A stretch of DNA of 64,000 nt from Candidatus Nitrotoga sp. M5. Its GTDB lineage: Bacteria > Pseudomonadota > Gammaproteobacteria > Burkholderiales > Gallionellaceae. Made by a program: the position numbers and the translations under genes. The DNA is taken from positions 42,296-106,295 of the forward strand of contig NZ_CAKMNW010000043.1 in the NCBI RefSeq assembly GCF_927904885.1. Reading direction: 5' to 3'. The notes under the pieces are model-generated. The model saw only the letters and a list, made by a program, of their open reading frames with translations. It did not search any database and had not been told where the DNA came from. This document shows positions 58,131 to 64,000 of the stretch, piece by piece. The stretch's first letter is position 1. Every line of letters begins with the position of its first letter.

Positions 58131-58969
58131 TTCAATCTCCGGAAACGAACAGAGTGGCTTTCGGTGGAATTAGATTTAACTAGAGGACGTCTCTAAAAAT
58201 TCATTTTTCCAAACATGACAAGGCAGGAGTAAAGTGATTAACGCTGCATACTGTTAATATGTTTGCAATTATTTTCTAATAGTAACGCCGTATTGTGACG
58301 AAACGGGTAAGCAAACAAGCGGTGGCTCTCAAAATTTAATATTTAGAGGCACTCAATATGCCAGTTCGCCCTCTCCGAAACTTTTCCATCCTATGAGCCT
58401 GCAATATACCGCTTCGTGCAACCCGAGAAGCCAGCTCTTCCCTAAGAATAACTGCAATTTGAAACGGACTAAAGTAGGTCGTGCCACACGCTGCTTAATT
58501 GCTAACCCTTCGATACATGCAAAGTGATCACCTAAAAAAACTGAAAATTCAACATGCGCTCGACCTACGCTTATCTTAAAGATAGATGGATTGCTAAAAT
58601 GGACAAACGAATGTTCTGGGTAGTAATTTTTCATTGTGCCGACAATCATTATTACACCAGCCATACCAATTTTCGGTCAAAATACAAACAAAAAATTTAA
58701 GCCGCAAAAAGATAATGGAGCTATGATGCGCAATGACTGGACGTAAATTTCTCGCTTAGAGAAAAATAATGTCGCACCTCTTTCGACAAGCGTACGACGA
58801 ACGGATTTATTTATTCTACTAACGGTTGAATGTTGATCGCCCTCTTTATTTATCATAGTACCTGAAATAAATAACTTAAAGCCTTGGAAGAGCATGTACA
58901 CTTTACTTGCAGGTTAACATTAATCACTTATAAAATTAAAGCCACCGCAAAACTAAAAGGAAAAAAGTT
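58131..58969. other. Gap between efflux operon and prsT
   Basis: About 840 AT-rich bases. Two minus-strand frames are open: 58353-58664 (103 residues, moderately hydrophobic, with AHVEFSVFLGDHFACIEGLA) and 58677-58901 (74 residues). Neither has a good ribosome-binding site and I recognise neither. They may be fragments of one decayed gene. A near-palindrome TAGAG/CTCTA at about 58180-58194 lies upstream of the efflux operon and could be an operator. Confidence 0.4.
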
Positions 58970-61756
58970 ATGTCCACCATAAACAGGCAAAAAATATCTG
59001 TTACTTTAATTTCTGGAACAATCCTGTTCATGGGAGGCATGACCGCCTGCGGCAAAACGCAGACCTCTGAGACACTAGTTACTGAAGCCAAGCAATATCA
59101 ACAAAAGGGCGACAATAAGGCCGCTATCATCCAACTAAAAAATGCATTGCAGAAAAATCCAGATGATGTTGAAGCCCGCTTTCTCTTGGGTTCTATCTAC
59201 AATGAAAATGCGGATTTTTTATCTGCCGAGAAGGAACTCCGCAAGGCTTTGAGCTTGGGTATGAGCCCGGCCAAGGTGTCTCCTTACCTAGGAAAAACCT
59301 TGCTTATGCAAGGCAAATTTCAAATGGTTCTGGATGAAATTAAACAAACCACAGGAGAAAATGAATCTGCTGAAATATCAAGCTTACGTGGCAATGCTTA
59401 CCTAGCCTTAGGCAAAGGCAAGGAAGCCAAAGAATCTTTTGAGCAAGCCCTAAAACATAAACCTGACTTCCCTGACGCGCTCATCGGGCTAGCCAAACAC
59501 TCCATTAGCGAACAAAGCATTGATTCAGCAATATTTTTATCAGATCAAGCGGTAACAAAAAATCCACAAGACGCGAACGCTTTGCTCTTTAAAGGTGACC
59601 TTCTGCGTGCCCAAGGAAAAACCGGTCCCGCTCTTGCAGCCTACGACCAAGCTTTAAAATTACAGCCAGACAATCACTCAGCCCACATCAACAAGGCTTT
59701 TCTGGAAATTGACGCAGGGAAATTCGATGTCGCCAAGGCAGAGCTCGACGCGGCACGCAAAGCATCGCCAAACAACCTAATTACTATTTATGCGCAAGCT
59801 CTGCTTGATTTCCGCCAAGGGAAGCATACAGTAGCGATGGAATCACTGCAGCAAGTTCTGCGGATAGCACCAGAACACATGCCTAGCATCCTACTGGCTG
59901 GAGCCGTTCAACACTCGCTTGGATCAATGTCACAAGCCGAACAACACTTGAAAAAATACCTTGAAAAGAATCCCGACAATCTCTACGCTCGTAAATTGAT
60001 GATATCCACGTTATTGAAAAGCCGTCGTACACAAGACGCAATTGACGTATTGTCGCCTACGCTTAAAGACGCGCAACAGCAAGATGATGTCCAACTGTTT
60101 GCCCTCGCGGGTGAATCATATATGCAGGCCGGAGACTTCACTAAAGCATCGGAATATTTTACAAAAGCCAGCACGCTTGCCCCCAAAGCTGCAGAACTTC
60201 ACACCGCCCTTGGCTTAAGTAAACTTGCGCTAGGTGAGAATGACCGCGCAGTGGCCGAAATGGAAACAGCTGTAGCATTAGACACTCAATCACCCAAAGC
60301 AGGCATCTTGCTTGTAATGACTCACATTCGCCTTAAAGAATACGATAAGGCTCTCGCAGCAGCGAAAACCCTTGAGAAAGATCAGCCTGACAACCCATTG
60401 GTTCATAACCTGCAAGGTGCTGCCTACATAGGGAAAAATGATAGAACTGCCGCGCGCACAAGCTTCGAAAAAACACTTTCCATGCAACCCACTAACTTTC
60501 CGGCTGTGATGAACCTTGTACAACTTGACCTATGGGACAAGAAGCCAGAAGCAGCTAAAAAGCGCCTTGCAGCTAGCCTCGAACAAGACAAGAAAAATGC
60601 TCAAATTATGACTGCGTTGGCCAATCTTGCTCTCTCCCAAGACCAAACCAAAGAAGCCACCACTTGGTTAGAAAATGCCAGCAAAGAAAATCCAGACGAA
60701 TTGCAACCGGCCCTTCTACTGGCAGCTCACTATCTACGTATCGGCGAAAAACAAGAAGCACTTTCCCTCGCCCAAAAACTTCAAGGCTCCAACTCAAGCA
60801 ACCCAGATGTCCTGAATATCTTGGGACAAGCCCAATTCGCCAACGACGATAAGCCAGCCGCACTGGAAACTTATAACAGACTTGCCGCCATGAAGCCGGA
60901 CTCCGCTCCCGCCCAATTCCTTCTCGCCTCTGTTCACATGGCAATGCAGAACCTATCTGCAGCATCAAATGCCCTCAACAAGGCATTAACATTACAACCA
61001 GATTATCTAAAAGCACAATTGGCTTTAGCCTCTCTCGAGGTCAACAAAGGAAATTATGAACCAGCCATCACAATTGCCCGGCAAATTCAGAAACAAAGCG
61101 CAAAATCACCCTTAGGCTACATGCTGGAAGGTGATGTGTTGATGGCTCAAAAAAAATCAGATCTGGCTGTGAAAGCCTATGAGCAAGCATACGCTATCAG
61201 CAAAAATGGACCATTGGTTATAAAATTGCATTCATCGCTCACCCTTGCAGGAAAAAACAACGAAGCAAACTCCCGCTTGACCCAATGGCTGAAGGAACAC
61301 CCTGCTGATACTGCAACTCGGAACTACTTTGCCGGGACCTATCTTGCTAAAAAGAAAAGCAAGGAAGCCATTGAGCAATACGAGATCATCCTGCAGCAAG
61401 AGCCCAAAAACGTACCGGCACTGAACAACCTGGCTTGGCTTTATCAGCAGGAAAAAGACCCTCGCGCCTTGAAGTTTGCCGAAAAAGCCAATCAATTAGC
61501 ACCAGATAACCCCGCAATACTGGACACTCTGGGTTGGATGCTGGTAGAGCAAGGCAACACATCACGCGGCTTGCCACTTCTGCAAAAAGCAAGCTCATTA
61601 GCGCCGAATTCTGCAGAAATTCAATATCATTTGGCACTTGGATTGGCTAAATCAGGCGACACAACTAAGGCACGAAAGGAACTTGAGAACCTTCTAGGTA
61701 GCAAGAAAAATTTTTCCAAGATTGAAGAAGCGCGAGCCTTGCTAAAACAACTTTAA
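58970..61756 (+). CDS. prsT: PEP-CTERM system TPR-repeat lipoprotein PrsT
   Basis: A 928-residue TPR protein with a lipoprotein-type signal (lipobox-like GGMTAC at about residues 23-28), then about twenty tetratricopeptide repeats to the C-terminus (for example AAIIQLKNALQKNPDDVEAR and AYDQALKLQPDNHSAHINKA). The length, the N-terminal repeat AKQYQQKGDNKAAIIQLKNA and the lipid anchor match PrsT of exosortase/EPS loci, where it is thought to assist export or assembly of exopolysaccharide. An AAAAGGAAAAAAG-like ribosome-binding region precedes the ATG. The other exosortase genes are not in the window, but an associated acyltransferase lies 1.3 kb downstream. Confidence 0.9.
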   Translation: MSTINRQKISVTLISGTILFMGGMTACGKTQTSETLVTEAKQYQQKGDNKAAIIQLKNALQKNPDDVEARFLLGSIYNENADFLSAEKELRKALSLGMSPAKVSPYLGKTLLMQGKFQMVLDEIKQTTGENESAEISSLRGNAYLALGKGKEAKESFEQALKHKPDFPDALIGLAKHSISEQSIDSAIFLSDQAVTKNPQDANALLFKGDLLRAQGKTGPALAAYDQALKLQPDNHSAHINKAFLEIDAGKFDVAKAELDAARKASPNNLITIYAQALLDFRQGKHTVAMESLQQVLRIAPEHMPSILLAGAVQHSLGSMSQAEQHLKKYLEKNPDNLYARKLMISTLLKSRRTQDAIDVLSPTLKDAQQQDDVQLFALAGESYMQAGDFTKASEYFTKASTLAPKAAELHTALGLSKLALGENDRAVAEMETAVALDTQSPKAGILLVMTHIRLKEYDKALAAAKTLEKDQPDNPLVHNLQGAAYIGKNDRTAARTSFEKTLSMQPTNFPAVMNLVQLDLWDKKPEAAKKRLAASLEQDKKNAQIMTALANLALSQDQTKEATTWLENASKENPDELQPALLLAAHYLRIGEKQEALSLAQKLQGSNSSNPDVLNILGQAQFANDDKPAALETYNRLAAMKPDSAPAQFLLASVHMAMQNLSAASNALNKALTLQPDYLKAQLALASLEVNKGNYEPAITIARQIQKQSAKSPLGYMLEGDVLMAQKKSDLAVKAYEQAYAISKNGPLVIKLHSSLTLAGKNNEANSRLTQWLKEHPADTATRNYFAGTYLAKKKSKEAIEQYEIILQQEPKNVPALNNLAWLYQQEKDPRALKFAEKANQLAPDNPAILDTLGWMLVEQGNTSRGLPLLQKASSLAPNSAEIQYHLALGLAKSGDTTKARKELENLLGSKKNFSKIEEARALLKQL

Positions 61757-62164
61757 TAAGTTACCCAACCTCCTGAAAAAAATAATCTATCAAGAATAAG
61801 ATTTCATGATTTTGGGTGAAAACTAAAGAGCAAATTACATTTAGCATTGACGAAGCATCACACATTGTTGATGTTACAGATCGACTACCCAATGGGAAAT
61901 TACAAATCTTAAAATGCGTGAGCTTGGTGACGGTCGGCAGGAGCTCAAAAAAACGATTGTCCAAAATTATCGACAAGCTTTGCTAGATCCGACGACGCGT
62001 TAAACTTTCGTCGCCAAGTACCATCAGCACGTAAACCAGCTTGAAATGAGCGAACCTAGTGTTGCACTATACTAGGCAGAACCGCCTACAAATAATAACA
62101 TATTGAATATATTACATATAATATAAACTATATGATGTAATAGCACCAGCAAAATAGCTTGCAC
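61757..62164. other. Gap after prsT with decayed coding pieces
   Basis: About 400 bases. From about 61827 a plus-strand stretch reads FSIDEASHIVDVTDRLPNGK, and a shifted frame from 61915 reads MRELGDGRQELKKTIVQNYR QALLDPTTR before a stop. These look like parts of one broken gene, but I cannot name it. AT-rich DNA with TATA repeats follows at 62097-62143, just before the transposase relic, where an IS end would be expected. Confidence 0.4.
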
Positions 62165-62816
62165 ATGATCATATACAAAAACCAGAAGCAAGTTCCCTTC
62201 GAAGGCTTAGAAACGCCATGTGACATAAAGCTGGATGCAGATAATCGCTAGGTGAACATTAGCCAATGTATACTCTTGCATGAGCATGCGAGCGGTTATT
62301 ATTAAAGACTATCATCAACATATGGTCAGCCTGCAAAAGTAGCGCGTTTGGCAATTGGCGTGGCAATCGTTAAACACAAGTTGCGTTTAATCGATTAGAA
62401 AATCTGTCCGCAGACCCGTGAAAACTTCTATCTACAATACATTGTAAGGTTCTCTGCTTATCAAGAAAAACAATCCTTTTCTCTTCACTATCGTAGCAAT
62501 CTGTCAACGCATGGGGAAAGAGACCTTTGAACATTTCCAGCAAGTGTTCGTTAATGCGATGACGCTCAGTAAACCACATACCAAGCTGAATGTAATCTTA
62601 ACGACAGCAGGCATTGCCAGTGTTAACCACATCAGCTGGGGTGCCTTCAATGAAGGCAATAATCTGCCAGCACAGTTTGCAGTCTACAAACAACGTTATG
62701 GGTATTATCCGCAAAGTGTATGGGAGACACCTTTATGGCAATCGAGAGCGACCACACACTACCTGAAAAAAAATTATTCTGGTTATGAACCTGATGGTGC
62801 AGTCGAACTTGTTTAG
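62165..62816 (+). pseudogene. IS5/IS1182-type transposase, decayed
   Basis: Starts MIIYKNQKQVPFEGLETPCD and continues in frame through YGQPAKVARLAIGVAIVKHK, RENFYLQYIVRFSAYQEKQS, the N-terminal region of IS5/IS1182-type transposases (GRPxxxARLVIGAxIIKHKL, ENPYLQYF). Three in-frame stops interrupt it (62249, 62303, 62396). After a one-base shift near 62500 the frame reads MGKETFEHFQQVFVNA, then HISWGAFNEGNNLPAQFAVY and KQRYGYYPQSVW, the central catalytic region, before ending early. The middle and the C-terminus are deleted. It is inactive. Confidence 0.78.
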
Positions 62817-63055
62817 TTGCCTACGTACGTGCAGCAATAAATATTGCTTTCTTATGTTTGAGGCTGCTTTAACATATTTCAAAGTCTCATGGAAAGATCA
62901 GTTTACTGTCGTATTGTCTGCTAACTTTCTGAGGAGACTATAGATAACCTAATGATATTGTAAAATATATTTAAATACTGATATTTCCACGCTGTTAAGC
63001 AATTACTACTGCTATTCAGTTCAGTATCTGAAAATCAGCCAACGACAATTGGTCG

Positions 63056-63727
63056 CTAAGCTGCAAGCGGTAGCGGAACTTCGTTGGAGAATATTTCAGA
63101 ATAAACTGAGTAAGCTCTTCCAGCAGTTAAAGATGAATTTACAATGGAGTCAAAAGCTTGTATATCAGCCAGATCGAATGCAAGAGGGATTCTTGGCCCA
63201 CGGTAAGAGATTACAGTACCGATTGAGTGAGCTTGAAGTCCGAACTGCTTGAGGACGCGAGATATAGAACGTCGGCAAAAGCAAATAATGTGTCCGATTC
63301 CATTTGCGCGACAGTAATCACGGGCTGCATGCAACGTTTTCAGCATGACATCAGTTTCGTTCTCAAAAGTTTCATTTGGCAGCTGGCTATTTCTGAGCTT
63401 CTGAAAGGGACGGAGTATCCCCAGCCTAGAAAATTCTGCTGCTAGAAGATCACTTTGAATGAGTTTTTGAGAGTCAGAAACCTTTTGGAAGGGTAAATTT
63501 CCAAACTTATCAATTACAAGACGGAAAGTACCTATCCAGCGATCATTTCTCTTGACGAGAAAGTGAATAGCATTATCGTCATAAACATCTTTTTCCATTT
63601 TATCCTGAAATTTGCTCGCCTCCTCAAACCCCTTTTCCATACAAAAAATTTGATACCTTAGGTTGTAGTGAATACTTTTACTTTCTTCAGTATCAGCCAA
63701 TATAACTTCATAGCTATTGTTCGTCAT
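63056..63727 (-). CDS. PEP-CTERM/exosortase-associated acyltransferase
   Basis: A 223-residue protein of the N-acyl amino acid synthase/autoinducer-synthase-like fold that accompanies PEP-CTERM/exosortase systems (TIGR03694 type). It shows LRYQIFCMEKGFEEASKF, DDNAIHFLVKRNDRWIGTFR and the R-x2-I-x-L-A-F-like C-terminal part (SYRGPRIPLAFDLADIQAF). The likely activity is acyl transfer from acyl-ACP to a small amine; the product is unknown. The frame opens at 63772; the ATG at 63727 after GAGAG is preferred. The 240 bases downstream of it and the 270 bases upstream to the window end hold no gene I can recognise. Confidence 0.85.
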   Translation of the reverse strand: MTNNSYEVILADTEESKSIHYNLRYQIFCMEKGFEEASKFQDKMEKDVYDDNAIHFLVKRNDRWIGTFRLVIDKFGNLPFQKVSDSQKLIQSDLLAAEFSRLGILRPFQKLRNSQLPNETFENETDVMLKTLHAARDYCRANGIGHIICFCRRSISRVLKQFGLQAHSIGTVISYRGPRIPLAFDLADIQAFDSIVNSSLTAGRAYSVYSEIFSNEVPLPLAA

Positions 63728-64000
63728 TCTCTCATTCTCTCCACTGACAAGTTGAAAGAAATAGCAAAACAAGATTTGTACTTGTATATTGCGTCATGCA
63801 AATAGTTGTTTATAAACAAGACTCAATAGGCTATTTTCTGTCTGAAAAATAATTAAATTACGTTCCTCTAGTATTTCAATATTCGTTCGGCACGTGTCTT
63901 CTTAAGCAAACCACATGCAAGCCATGAATAGGAAGCAATTTTTATGCCAATATCAAATATAAAAGTTATGACTGTCGAATTTATTACGTAATAATATGAT

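Noticed and set aside
1..64000. CRISPR array or phage island
   Set aside because: I saw no regularly spaced short repeats, and no integrase, capsid or terminase genes in the window.

Overview
The window reads as part of a betaproteobacterial chromosome, most likely order Nitrosomonadales (relatives of Gallionellaceae or Nitrosomonadaceae). The genus cannot be fixed from the sequence alone. Reasons: the gene order gloB-methyltransferase-rnhA-dnaQ, rplM-rpsI-argC, folC-dedD-cvpA-purF, trpH/rnm-yciO-M50-trpS-scpA-scpB and rpoE-rseA-rseB; the zf-CHCC protein next to ilvE; and PEP-CTERM/exosortase accessory genes. Base composition is moderately low in GC, with AT-rich patches around the pilin/GGDEF-EAL pair and the SulP-carbonic anhydrase block.

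Layout. 0-4 kb: 5' part of a tRNA-Ser(GGA), glyoxalase II, then a tightly overlapping methyltransferase-rnhA-dnaQ operon and a flavoprotein. 4.2-8 kb: a roughly 205-bp repeat, a prepilin-like gene and a large GGDEF/EAL regulator. 8-19 kb: mostly minus-strand housekeeping genes (phosphomannomutase, ilvE, argC, rplM-rpsI, folC to purF, selO). 19-25 kb: DUF2062 protein, an in-frame relic of a P-type ATPase, comEC, a GAF histidine kinase broken in a homopolymer, and a decayed IS630 transposase. 25-38 kb: alr, lplT, tsaB-rimI-udg, ispD, ispF, a DUF883 protein, an rRNA/tRNA methyltransferase, the scpAB-trpS-yciO-rnm cluster and the divergent ratA/smpB pair. 38-44 kb: a divergent ribulose-phosphate epimerase paralogue, rpoE-rseA-rseB, holB and tatD. 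43.7-45.6 kb: largely decayed DNA around dgkA. 45.5-51.5 kb: a tandem duplication of a SulP transporter-beta-carbonic anhydrase fusion with a TetR regulator; the second regulator copy is a relic. 51.6-58.1 kb: a five-gene ABC efflux operon (membrane fusion protein, double ATPase, two permeases, outer-membrane factor). 58.9-64 kb: PrsT and the exosortase-associated acyltransferase, separated by a dead IS5/IS1182-type transposase.

Function. The core is ordinary housekeeping: DNA replication and repair, chromosome segregation, translation, isoprenoid, purine and amino-acid synthesis, and envelope stress. The accessory parts suggest a bacterium that invests in bicarbonate uptake and hydration (two SulP-CA fusions), exopolysaccharide and PEP-CTERM surface export, and c-di-GMP signalling. 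Several relics (transposases, ATPase, kinase, regulator) show ongoing gene decay. The most informative structure is the SulP-CA/TetR duplication: a MITE-like element, its truncated sister and conserved palindromes let the order of events be read directly from the sequence.
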